A stretch of 64,000 nucleotides of DNA from Phycisphaerales bacterium. Its GTDB lineage: Bacteria; Planctomycetota; Phycisphaerae; Tepidisphaerales; Tepidisphaeraceae. The DNA lies in NCBI GenBank assembly GCA_020847545.1, contig JADLBV010000022.1:1-64000 (forward strand). Direction: 5' to 3'. The first letter of the stretch is position 1. Every line of letters starts with the position of its first letter. The notes under the pieces were generated by a model that was given only the letters and a program-made list of their open reading frames with translations, had not been told where the DNA came from and ran no database searches. Shown here in pieces: positions 10,713-18,025 of this stretch. Made by a program: the position numbers and the translations under genes.

Positions 10713-10982
10713 CTATGGCAAACTGCCCGTGGCGAACATCGCGGCGGTGTATTCCAGCAGTCGATGGCTGATCCACGGCATGAAAAAAATCGCCGCGGCG
10801 ACCATGGCCGCGATCTTCGGCAAAAACGTCAACGTCTGTTCCTGGATTTGTGTGACCGCCTGAAAGAGCGAAATGATCACCCCCACCACCAGCCCGATGA
10901 CGAGCATCGGCGCGGAAATCACCAATGCCAGCACCAGCGTGTGGCGCACCAGATCAGTCGCCTGATCGATTGTCAGATTCAT
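10713..10982 (-). CDS. fliQ: Flagellar export gate protein FliQ
   Basis: FliQ is a small two-helix component of the export channel. The product has 89 residues from the ATG at 10982 (MNLTIDQATDLVRHTLVLAL), with a GGGTGT-type upstream sequence. The typical VGVIISLFQAVTQIQEQTLTF loop between the two helices is present. An upstream extension of the frame is open, but it is rich in Arg and Ser and does not fit the family. Confidence 0.94.
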   Translation of the reverse strand: MNLTIDQATDLVRHTLVLALVISAPMLVIGLVVGVIISLFQAVTQIQEQTLTFLPKIAAMVAAAIFFMPWISHRLLEYTAAMFATGSLP

Positions 10983-11007
10983 CTTCACACCCTTCCATGA
11001 GTGCGGC

Positions 11008-11035
11008 CGAATTCGCGAAGAAAATCGCGACTTCG
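11008..11035 (-). repeat. Intergenic hairpin between fliP and fliQ
   Basis: CGAATTCGCGA (11008-11018) pairs with TCGCGACTTCG (11025-11035) with one mismatch in 11 and a 6-nt loop. It lies in the unusually long (125 bp) gap between fliP and fliQ. It has no T-run, so an mRNA-processing or stability role is more likely than termination. Confidence 0.55.
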
Positions 11036-11107
11036 AACCTGATTGTTTTGGACACAAAAAATCATGTCCTGTCCCGCGCCTCATCCATGAAGCACTCAGG
11101 ACAACCG

Positions 11108-11980
11108 CTACGTCATAAAACTACCCATCAAGCTGCCCGTAATCAAGCGCCAACCATCCACCAAAACAAACAGCAGCAGCTTGAACGGCAGCGAGATCAA
11201 CACCGGCGGCAGCATCATCATCCCCATGCTGATCAAAACCGCCGAAATCACCATGTCGATGATCAAAAATGGCAGATAAACCTTGAATCCCAGCAAAAAC
11301 GCCGTCTTCAACTCGCTGAGCATGAACGCCGGAATCAGCGTCATGGTCCCCACCTGCGAAAAGTCCTTCGGTTCGGGTTGATGGGAGAATTCCGTAAAAA
11401 GCAAAACATCCGCCTCGTTGCCGCTTTTGCGAATCTGACCTTCCATGAACTCCCGCAATGGAACCTGCGCCGTCGCCAGCGCCGTCTTCTGGTCCATCGT
11501 CCCATCCATGTACGGCTGAACCGCGCCCCCATAAATCTTCTGCCACGTCGGCCCCATCACCACGCAGGTCATGAAGAGCGCCAACCCCATCAACACCTGA
11601 TTGGGGGGCAACTGCTGCGTTCCCAGCGCCTGCCGCAACAGCGACAAGACGATGATGATCCGCGTGAAGCTGGTCATCATGATGAGAATCGCCGGCACCA
11701 GCGACAAAACGGTGAGCAGAATGACGATCTGCATCGCCGAGGACAGATTTTCCTTTTTGGTCAAATCCGGAAGCTGTCCCACCCCCGGCAGCAGCGGGGT
11801 AGGCTGAGAATTGGCATTGGCAACGGGTGGATGATTGGCCGCTGGGGTCGAATCAACTGTCGGGGTCGTCTCCTCGGTGGTGTCGCCAGGCAATACTTGC
11901 GCGGATATCGGCCGCACCAGCGCCAACAGCGCACCCATCGCCAGGATGACCGCAATCCATTGCTTCACGCGAGCCTCCAT
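11108..11980 (-). CDS. fliP: Flagellar export gate protein FliP
   Basis: FliP is the core of the export channel. The product has 290 residues, with a cleavable-looking signal (MEARVKQWIAVILAMGALLALVRPISAQ, first 20: MEARVKQWIAVILAMGALLA), a Pro/Thr-rich linker, and then the conserved MTSFTRIIIVLSLLRQALGT and MLPPVLISLPFKLLLFVLVD blocks. Four membrane helices are visible. The Thr-rich N-terminal linker (about residues 30-70) is longer than in E. coli. Confidence 0.96.
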   Translation of the reverse strand: MEARVKQWIAVILAMGALLALVRPISAQVLPGDTTEETTPTVDSTPAANHPPVANANSQPTPLLPGVGQLPDLTKKENLSSAMQIVILLTVLSLVPAILIMMTSFTRIIIVLSLLRQALGTQQLPPNQVLMGLALFMTCVVMGPTWQKIYGGAVQPYMDGTMDQKTALATAQVPLREFMEGQIRKSGNEADVLLFTEFSHQPEPKDFSQVGTMTLIPAFMLSELKTAFLLGFKVYLPFLIIDMVISAVLISMGMMMLPPVLISLPFKLLLFVLVDGWRLITGSLMGSFMT

Positions 11981-11992
11981 GCTCGTCGGTGG

Positions 11993-12688
11993 TTACTTGC
12001 GAAATTGCCGCGACAAGAGGCGAACCTTATCCATCAGCCCGCTGATCTCCTGCCGCGTGTCACTCATTTCCGCATCCGGCATCCCCTCGGCCATCTTCAC
12101 CGGAGCCGAAGGTAACACATCCACGTCATACTTCTCTTCCTGACGTCGAAACAGCGCCCCAAACGTCTTGACCATCGAATCGCCCCGCTCCTGACGAACC
12201 TGACCCACCAACTCGGCCACCTCGGCCGGGTCGGTGATCTCGCACACCGTGTTGATCTGTGTGCCGTTGTTCGCCAACACGACGATTCTCCGCCCCACCT
12301 GCACCAGCATCAAATGCTGCCTGGGCGTCACCAGCGACCGGCCCAGAACCGTAATCGCCTTGGTGGAACCCGCCCCCAAATTATTGCCGAATAATCGTTT
12401 GCCCCCCCATCGCAAAAGCAAAATCAGCCCCACCACGACCCCCATCGCCATGAAGACCTGTCCAAAATTAAACGCCCCATCAGAACCCGCCTGCTGGACC
12501 GGCCGACTAGCCGGACCGGCCGCGCGGTCGAAACGAAGGGGTTGGTTTTCATGTTTTCCAGGAGGAATTGCTGGAACCACCGGCTGTGTGGCCTGTGCCC
12601 ATCCCGTGATCTGAACCGACAAGATGGCCAATATGCCTGCAAACCAGGCAATCCAAGGACGATGATGGCCAATTGACGCCAGACTCAC
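11993..12688 (-). CDS. fliO: Flagellar biosynthesis protein FliO
   Basis: FliO helps FliP to assemble. The product has 231 residues. It starts with GTG at 12688, overlapping the fliN stop (GTGA). A signal/anchor segment near residues 12-30 is followed by a second membrane helix ([20 protein letters not shown] region, about 75-92). The FliO domain then shows [20 protein letters not shown] and [19 protein letters not shown]. The C-terminal 80 residues are charged and variable. Confidence 0.85.
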   Translation of the reverse strand: MSLASIGHHRPWIAWFAGILAILSVQITGWAQATQPVVPAIPPGKHENQPLRFDRAAGPASRPVQQAGSDGAFNFGQVFMAMGVVVGLILLLRWGGKRLFGNNLGAGSTKAITVLGRSLVTPRQHLMLVQVGRRIVVLANNGTQINTVCEITDPAEVAELVGQVRQERGDSMVKTFGALFRRQEEKYDVDVLPSAPVKMAEGMPDAEMSDTRQEISGLMDKVRLLSRQFRK

Positions 12689-13257
12689 ATCCCCTCTTCC
12701 TTGATCCCCGCCACGATCTCATTGATGCGAACACAGAAATTGTCGTTTAAGACCAGCACCTCGCCGCGGGCAACCAGGCGATCATTGACGAAAACATCCA
12801 CCGGATCGCCGGCCAGTTTGTCCAACTCCACCACCGATCCCTCGGCCAGTTTCAGCACATCCTCCACCAACATGCGCGACCGCCCCAGTTCGATTTTGAC
12901 ATTCAGGTCCACATCCCGCAGTAGGTCTATACTGGAGACCTGCGCATCCTGAATCACCTGACTGAAATTGGGAAGCTGAATCCCATCCGTGTCGATGGCA
13001 GCGTTTTCAACGGCCTCAACATTAGCCGACGTCGCAACAGGAATTTCGATGCCCGCACCGCCTGCAACGGCACTGGGTTCGTCAAAACTGGCCTGTTTGA
13101 GCAGTTCGTCAATCGAAGCCTGATCAATCGACGCGGCCGCATCGGCAACCGCATCAATGGCGTTCTCCACCGATTCGGTGGAAGCCTCCGCCGACGGCAC
13201 GGCGTCCAATTGATCCGCGTTTTCGTTCCCCGAGACAGGCGGCTGTTGTTCAGCCAT
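12685..13257 (-). CDS. fliN: Flagellar switch protein FliN with a long N-terminal extension
   Basis: FliN is part of the C-ring that sets motor direction. The product has 190 residues; the C-terminal SpoA domain (about 115-185) is typical ([32 protein letters not shown]). The first 110 residues are Ala/Asp/Glu-rich and carry [11 protein letters not shown] at about 46-56. This resembles the EIDALL CheY-binding motif normally at the N-terminus of FliM or FliY. No fliM is found in this cluster, so this protein may take over part of FliM's role. FliY is another possible name, but no CheC domain is seen. Confidence 0.9.
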   Translation of the reverse strand: MAEQQPPVSGNENADQLDAVPSAEASTESVENAIDAVADAAASIDQASIDELLKQASFDEPSAVAGGAGIEIPVATSANVEAVENAAIDTDGIQLPNFSQVIQDAQVSSIDLLRDVDLNVKIELGRSRMLVEDVLKLAEGSVVELDKLAGDPVDVFVNDRLVARGEVLVLNDNFCVRINEIVAGIKEEGM

Positions 13258-13341
13258 ATGGCACCATCCTTGGCCAAGCCTTCGGCGGCATCCATGCCGC
13301 GCTTGTATTTTGACACTTCCGTGGCGGGCGGAAAAATCCGC

Positions 13342-13941
13342 CTAAAAATCCACCCGGAAAGGCGTACACCGCGGAATCAGCACATCCTCGATCATCCCTT
13401 CGCCGATGATCTCATCCAACTGATATTTGACCTGCCGCCGCAATGTTTCCAGACCCGGTTCACCGCCCCCACCCAGTTTCTCCGGATCACTTTGCGCTAT
13501 GATCGTACGGATGCGGTCTTTAATCAAGGCCTCGCGATCCTTAATAATCTCCTTTAGTTTGTCAGCAAACTCTCCCTTTGTCACGACAAAAATGCTGACA
13601 TCGTACAAAAATAATCGCCCGGTCTGTCGATTGGGGGTCTTAAAATCAATGACATTGATCTCGACGGTTTTGCGTTTATCGACCGCTCCATGACCCTCAC
13701 CTTCCTCGCCATGCGCCCCCTCGCCTCCTTCGGTAGTGGTCAATTCAGCGCCCTGGGCCGGATGAGACCCTCCGCCGCCAAGGAATTTAATCCCCGCGAA
13801 GAGAACCACCGCCTCGATGATCATCACCCCACCCAACAAAACGGGGGTTTTGCTCATCAGGCCACCTTTGGCCTCTTCCTTTTTCTCCGTTGCCGCGGGC
13901 GCTGGTGCCGCTTCCGCTTTCTTTTCCTGTTTTTCCGACAT
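13342..13941 (-). CDS. fliL: Flagellar basal-body-associated protein FliL
   Basis: FliL is a single-pass membrane protein near the stator that affects torque. The product has 199 residues from the ATG at 13941 (MSEKQEKKAEAAPAPAATEK); the upstream part of the open frame is unlike the family. A Lys/Glu/Ala-rich cytoplasmic tail leads to a membrane helix at about residues 31-50 (PVLLGGVMIIEAVVLFAGIK) and a periplasmic domain ending in the typical VLIPRCTPFRVDF. motA and motB, often next to fliL, are absent here. Confidence 0.87.
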   Translation of the reverse strand: MSEKQEKKAEAAPAPAATEKKEEAKGGLMSKTPVLLGGVMIIEAVVLFAGIKFLGGGGSHPAQGAELTTTEGGEGAHGEEGEGHGAVDKRKTVEINVIDFKTPNRQTGRLFLYDVSIFVVTKGEFADKLKEIIKDREALIKDRIRTIIAQSDPEKLGGGGEPGLETLRRQVKYQLDEIIGEGMIEDVLIPRCTPFRVDF

Positions 13942-14070
13942 GGGCCGTACCTCTTTTTCGTCCAATAAACGGGCGCGCGTCGGCACCCGTCTACTTGCTC
14001 TATCGGCAAAGACGACCGGCCCCTTGGGCAATGACCGCCCAAATCAGGGAATATTTGGATGTGGATTCGA

Positions 14071-14265
14071 TCAGTCGGTGATCGGCCGGCGGATCAGCCG
14101 GGCGTATTCAATGGCCTTTCTCATCACCTCGGCCAATGATTCCCGGACCATCATCTTTTCCCCCGTGTCCGAACAGATGATGGTGTCGGGCGTCTGTTCG
14201 ACATACCGAATCTTCTCGGCGTTCATCACAAACGCCTCGCCATTGAGACGGGTCAACTGAATCAT
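14071..14265 (-). CDS. flbD: FlbD-family flagellar protein
   Basis: The product has 64 residues. The ATG at 14265 (MIQLTRLNGEAFVMNAEKIR) has GGAGG 5 nt upstream. The start and the later TPDTIICSDTGEKMMVRES match the small FlbD/SwrD family, which in Bacillus raises motor power by affecting stators. It sits just after flgE, the family's usual place. The reading frame is open for 42 more codons upstream, but these are not needed and do not fit. Confidence 0.88.
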   Translation of the reverse strand: MIQLTRLNGEAFVMNAEKIRYVEQTPDTIICSDTGEKMMVRESLAEVMRKAIEYARLIRRPITD

Positions 14266-14387
14266 GTTGCCTCCGCTGTAATAAATCACCGGCTCCGCCG
14301 GCGGTTTGAGATTAAAAATGCCCCCGCGACAGCAGAATAAACACCTGCCGCGAGGGCTAGTATCGCGCGGCCCAAAGCCGCCAAACA

Positions 14388-16073
14388 TCATCGCGAGGAG
14401 TTCAACAACTCCGTCAACAACTGATCGCTCGTCGAGATCACCCGGCTGGATGCCGTGAATCCCGTTGACGCGATGATCAGATTGATGAACTCCTTGGACA
14501 AATCGACGTTGCTCAATTCCAACGCGCCCGAACGGATCGATCCCGCCCCCAGCGACAATGGCGCGCTGATGATCGGCACGCCGCTGTTGGCGCCCGATGA
14601 ATACATGTTGCCGCCATTGTCAACCAACCCCAGCGGGTTATTGAATGTCGCCATGGCGACCTGTCCCAGGTTACGGGTCAAACCGTTGCTGAACGAACCG
14701 GTGATCATGCCATTGGCGCCGATGGAAAAATTATTGAGCGTCCCAATGGCCGATCCATCCTGTTCGGTCATCACCAGCTCTGAATTGCGGCTGGTCAAAG
14801 AGGTCATTTCGCCAAAATCCAGTTTCATGGCCAGCGGCGTCTTGGCCCCGGTCCCCTGTCGGTCGATGCTGATGGTTGAACCGGTGCTGGTGAGGAGCTT
14901 TCCGTTGTTGTCAAACGTCAGCGTACCCGTTCCCAGACCGATCGTGCCCCCCGTGTTGTCGCCCGATGAGGCGTAAAACCGCCAGGTGTTGCCGGTGTCG
15001 GCCTTGGATTCCAGAACCGATGTCACCGAAACGGTGATGGGCGTTCCCAGCGAGTCATACGCGACAAAACTGGTCTGCACGCTTTCGCCGGTCGGGTTGC
15101 TGGTGGGGGAATCCGTAAAAGTGAAGGGTGTCACACCCGATGAACTTGTCAGCGCCGCGCCGGCCAATGAAAGGCTGTTTTCCGCACCCATGTTGCCGGT
15201 GACATCCAGCGTGACATCGGTTCCCGTGGTCGTCAATGTCACACCAGGGGTGGGCGAGGCGACGACGCCGGTTTCAATGCCCAATCCGTTCTGTAAGAAC
15301 GACTGCAAATCACCCAATGTGCTGCCCGCGGTGACGGTATATGTGCTGGAAGGCAGGTCACGCCCACCTTTTTTCCCCTGCAACGTCAGCACATCACCGG
15401 CCGCAAATTTGGGCACGGCGTTGGTCGATGAATCCGCGATGTTGGTCAAAAGCGTCGTCGCATCCGGCGCCGCCAATCCACCCAACGTGGTCAGGGATTG
15501 GCTGTTCAACACACTCGCCCCGGAAGCCACCGCCCCGTCGGCGTTCAGATTCCCTTCCAGCTTGACGTTCTCAGTCGCCTGGGCGGCCGTCATCGCGCCC
15601 AACGGAATGGTGACATTCTGCAATTGCCCAGGAATGATGTTGAAATCCGAATCAACCCCGAATCCTTGCAGAAAATCACCATTGGTATTCACGATCTGGT
15701 TGGAACTGTTGAGCTGAAATGACCCATCACGGGTGTATTTTTGCGTATTGCTCTTGACGACAAAAAATCCCTGCCCATCAATCGCCAAATCGGTGAGCTT
15801 ACCGGTCGGCTCAATGGAACCGGGAGAAAAATCCTTTTCAATCGCCGCCACGGTGGCGCCCAAACCCCGCTGGCTGGGGTTGGTTCCGCCAAATTCACTC
15901 GAAGGGGGCGATCCGCCCGAATCGGTCACATAAAACTGCGGCCGAAACAACGCCCGCGAGCTTTTGAATCCAACCGTGTTGACGTTGGCGATGTTGTTAC
16001 CGACGACATTTAACCGGGTCTGGTTGACATCCAGTCCCGAAAGTCCCGTGAATAGCGTGCTGGTGAGTGCCAT
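14388..16073 (-). CDS. flgE: Flagellar hook protein FlgE
   Basis: FlgE polymerises into the hook outside the cell. The product has 561 residues. The N-terminal D0 part (LFTGLSGLDVNQTRLNVVGN and NIANVNTVGFKSSRALF) and the C-terminal D0 part (LSNVDLSKEFINLIIASTGF) are classical. The long middle region is Thr/Ser/Gly/Asn-rich with variable surface domains, larger than in E. coli (about 400 residues), as in many planctomycetes and other phyla. Confidence 0.96.
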   Translation of the reverse strand: MALTSTLFTGLSGLDVNQTRLNVVGNNIANVNTVGFKSSRALFRPQFYVTDSGGSPPSSEFGGTNPSQRGLGATVAAIEKDFSPGSIEPTGKLTDLAIDGQGFFVVKSNTQKYTRDGSFQLNSSNQIVNTNGDFLQGFGVDSDFNIIPGQLQNVTIPLGAMTAAQATENVKLEGNLNADGAVASGASVLNSQSLTTLGGLAAPDATTLLTNIADSSTNAVPKFAAGDVLTLQGKKGGRDLPSSTYTVTAGSTLGDLQSFLQNGLGIETGVVASPTPGVTLTTTGTDVTLDVTGNMGAENSLSLAGAALTSSSGVTPFTFTDSPTSNPTGESVQTSFVAYDSLGTPITVSVTSVLESKADTGNTWRFYASSGDNTGGTIGLGTGTLTFDNNGKLLTSTGSTISIDRQGTGAKTPLAMKLDFGEMTSLTSRNSELVMTEQDGSAIGTLNNFSIGANGMITGSFSNGLTRNLGQVAMATFNNPLGLVDNGGNMYSSGANSGVPIISAPLSLGAGSIRSGALELSNVDLSKEFINLIIASTGFTASSRVISTSDQLLTELLNSSR

Positions 16074-16187
16074 ATCAATTCCGCCGGCCGACCGTCCACC
16101 GCGTCGCCGGCTCCGCCGTCGCTGCGATCACCTGTTGTCCCAAGGCGACTATCCCGCGCCTTCCTTTCACGCCGTCCAATACAAAAC

Positions 16188-16613
16188 CTATGCCGCGATC
16201 TGGCTTGGCCCCGGAGCGCCGGCGATGTTCGTGACATTGTTGAGCGCCAACTCCTTGCCGCTGTCCAATTCCAGAAACACCCCATCCTTGGTCACGCGAA
16301 CCGAACTGACCAGCCCGCTGATCGATTCCTGATTGGCATCCGCCCCTTCCACCATCTTGCCGATCAAATTGCCCGCCGATCCGATTTGATTCTGCAACAC
16401 CAGCCCCTTGAGGCTGTCCTGCAGAGATGTCGCCGACTGAAGCTGGCCGATCTGGCTCATCTGCGCCAGCAATTCCTGATTCTTCGCCGGCTCCATCGGA
16501 TCCTGATTCTGCAACTGGGTGATCATCATTTTGATGAAATCCTCGGTCTTCAGTTGCATCTTGTTGCTTTTCAACTGCGTCGGGGGATTGGTTGTTTGTG
16601 GCTGCACTTGCAT
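16188..16613 (-). CDS. flgD: Flagellar hook assembly (capping) protein FlgD, short form
   Basis: FlgD forms the cap on which hook subunits assemble. The product has 141 residues from the ATG at 16613 (MQVQPQTTNPPTQLKSNKMQ); a TTG at 16631 would add six residues. The N-terminal domain (FIKMMITQLQNQDPMEPAKN, QLAQMSQIGQLQ-like) is clear and the end is a short beta-rich segment. The Ig-like C-terminal domain of the E. coli protein is missing, as in Bacillus-type short forms. flgD is the first gene of the cluster. Confidence 0.92.
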   Translation of the reverse strand: MQVQPQTTNPPTQLKSNKMQLKTEDFIKMMITQLQNQDPMEPAKNQELLAQMSQIGQLQSATSLQDSLKGLVLQNQIGSAGNLIGKMVEGADANQESISGLVSSVRVTKDGVFLELDSGKELALNNVTNIAGAPGPSQIAA

Positions 16614-16696
16614 GTCTTTTCGTTTCGGCAAGCATTTGCATCATTAATCAATAATCCGACGTGGTAAAATAGCCCCGCGCGAATCATGCGCCCCAC

Positions 16697-16713
16697 CGCG
16701 CCGATTCGGCGCG
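16697..16713. promoter_or_regulatory. Perfect 17-bp palindrome between divergent flgD and the Nif3-like gene
   Basis: CGCGCCGA (16697-16704) and TCGGCGCG (16706-16713) flank a single central base. It lies in the 150-bp gap between flgD (minus) and the Nif3-like gene (plus), so it could be an operator or a cruciform. No clear sigma-28 or sigma-54 promoter was found in this gap. Confidence 0.5.
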
Positions 16714-16763
16714 ATTTTGGACCTTGTACAAGTGAAGGTATAAGAGTCGCCCATGGAGGTTGC

Positions 16764-17858
16764 ATGATTCAAGTCAGCCATCTGGTTGAAGCAATGGAGC
16801 GGATCGCCCCCACGCAATATGCCGAAGCCTGGGACAACGTCGGTCTGCTGGTTGGAGACCCACATCAGAAAATCCGCCGGATTCTTTTGACCATCGATTA
16901 CACACGGGCAGTCGCCGCCGAAGTGAGACAAAAACGATGCGATGCCGTGGTGGCCTATCATCCACCCATCTTCAATCCGTTAAAACGCCTGCCGGCCGAC
17001 AATCTGATCTTTGACGCCATCTCCCGTGGTGTTGCGATTTACTCCCCCCACACCGCACTGGATGTCGCTGATGGTGGAACCAACGACCTGCTGGCGGATG
17101 TTCTTGGATTGGAAAACCGCGCCCCTTTACGCCAGATCGAACCCAAATCCATCCAATACAAGCTGGTGACTTTTGTTCCGCGCGACCATCTGGACTCCGT
17201 CAGCAAAGCCCTTTTCAATGCCGGCGCCGGCCAAATCGGCGACTACTCCCATTGCAGTTTCCGCTCCGCCGGTACGGGAACATTCTTTGGCCAACCAGGC
17301 ACCAACCCCGCCGTCGGCCGACGCGGACATCTTGAACAAGTCGATGAAGTACGGCTTGAAACCATCGTCCCCATCTCCAAAATTCAATCCATCCTCTCAG
17401 CCCTGCGAACAGCACACCCCTACGAAGAACCGGCGTATGACCTGCTGCTAACAGCCCCTGTCTCCGAAAACAAAGGCCAAGGCCGCATCGGCGACCTGAA
17501 ACCCATCGATCGCCGCGGGGTCATTCAAAAAATCAAAAAAACACTCGGCCTCAAGCATCTCCTTGTCGCCGGCCCAACCACAGGGACCATCACCCGCGCC
17601 GCCGTCTGTGCCGGCTCCTGTGGCGACCTTTTACAAGATGCCCGCAACCAAAAAGCCCAACTTTATCTCACCGGCGAAATGCGCCATCACGACGCCCTTT
17701 TGGCCGCCCAGGAAGGGATGACCATCGTCTGCACCCTCCATTCCAACAGCGAACGAGCCGTCCTTAAACGCCTCCAACAAAAATTACTTCGTGAACTTCG
17801 TGGGATAAAAATCATCCGCAGCCAAAACGATGCGGACCCGTTCAAAATATTGCCGTAA
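16764..17858 (+). CDS. Nif3-like dinuclear metal centre protein (DUF34/YbgI family)
   Basis: The product has 364 residues, from the ATG at 16764 with GGAGGT just before it. Two Nif3 half-domains flank an inserted domain of about 100 residues (about 125-235), as in the long bacterial form. The metal ligands are visible: VVAYHPPIF (His), YSPHTALDVADGG (His, Asp) near the N-terminus, and CTLHSNSER (His...Glu) near the C-terminus. The family is conserved; proposed roles include GTP cyclohydrolase I type 2 annotation and metal handling, but the true function is uncertain. Confidence 0.92.
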   Translation: MIQVSHLVEAMERIAPTQYAEAWDNVGLLVGDPHQKIRRILLTIDYTRAVAAEVRQKRCDAVVAYHPPIFNPLKRLPADNLIFDAISRGVAIYSPHTALDVADGGTNDLLADVLGLENRAPLRQIEPKSIQYKLVTFVPRDHLDSVSKALFNAGAGQIGDYSHCSFRSAGTGTFFGQPGTNPAVGRRGHLEQVDEVRLETIVPISKIQSILSALRTAHPYEEPAYDLLLTAPVSENKGQGRIGDLKPIDRRGVIQKIKKTLGLKHLLVAGPTTGTITRAAVCAGSCGDLLQDARNQKAQLYLTGEMRHHDALLAAQEGMTIVCTLHSNSERAVLKRLQQKLLRELRGIKIIRSQNDADPFKILP

Positions 17859-17909
17859 ATACATATTATTTAATTACTTACAACTGTTTTATAAATACTA
17901 AAAACACAC

Positions 17910-17938
17910 TTGACCCAATCCAATGAGTACCGTACAAT
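17910..17938 (+). promoter_or_regulatory. Sigma-70-like promoter of the topoisomerase VI genes
   Basis: TTGACC (17910-17915), a 17-bp spacer and TACAAT (17933-17938) lie in AT-rich DNA about 88 bp before top6B. The implied transcript has a leader of about 80 nt that contains the hairpin at 17973-17990 and a strong ribosome binding site. Confidence 0.65.
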
Positions 17939-17972
17939 ACCCTAACTATTACAGTCGGAACCCCCCGGCTGA

Positions 17973-17990
17973 CGATAACCTTGGTTATCG
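17973..17990 (+). promoter_or_regulatory. Perfect 8-bp inverted repeat in the top6B leader
   Basis: CGATAACC (17973-17980) pairs with GGTTATCG (17983-17990) across two bases. It is either an operator downstream of the promoter or a short RNA hairpin 20 nt before the AGGGAGGAG ribosome binding site. Confidence 0.6.
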
Positions 17991-18025
17991 GAACCTTGCA
18001 ATCCCACCGTCCAGGGAGGAGAAAC

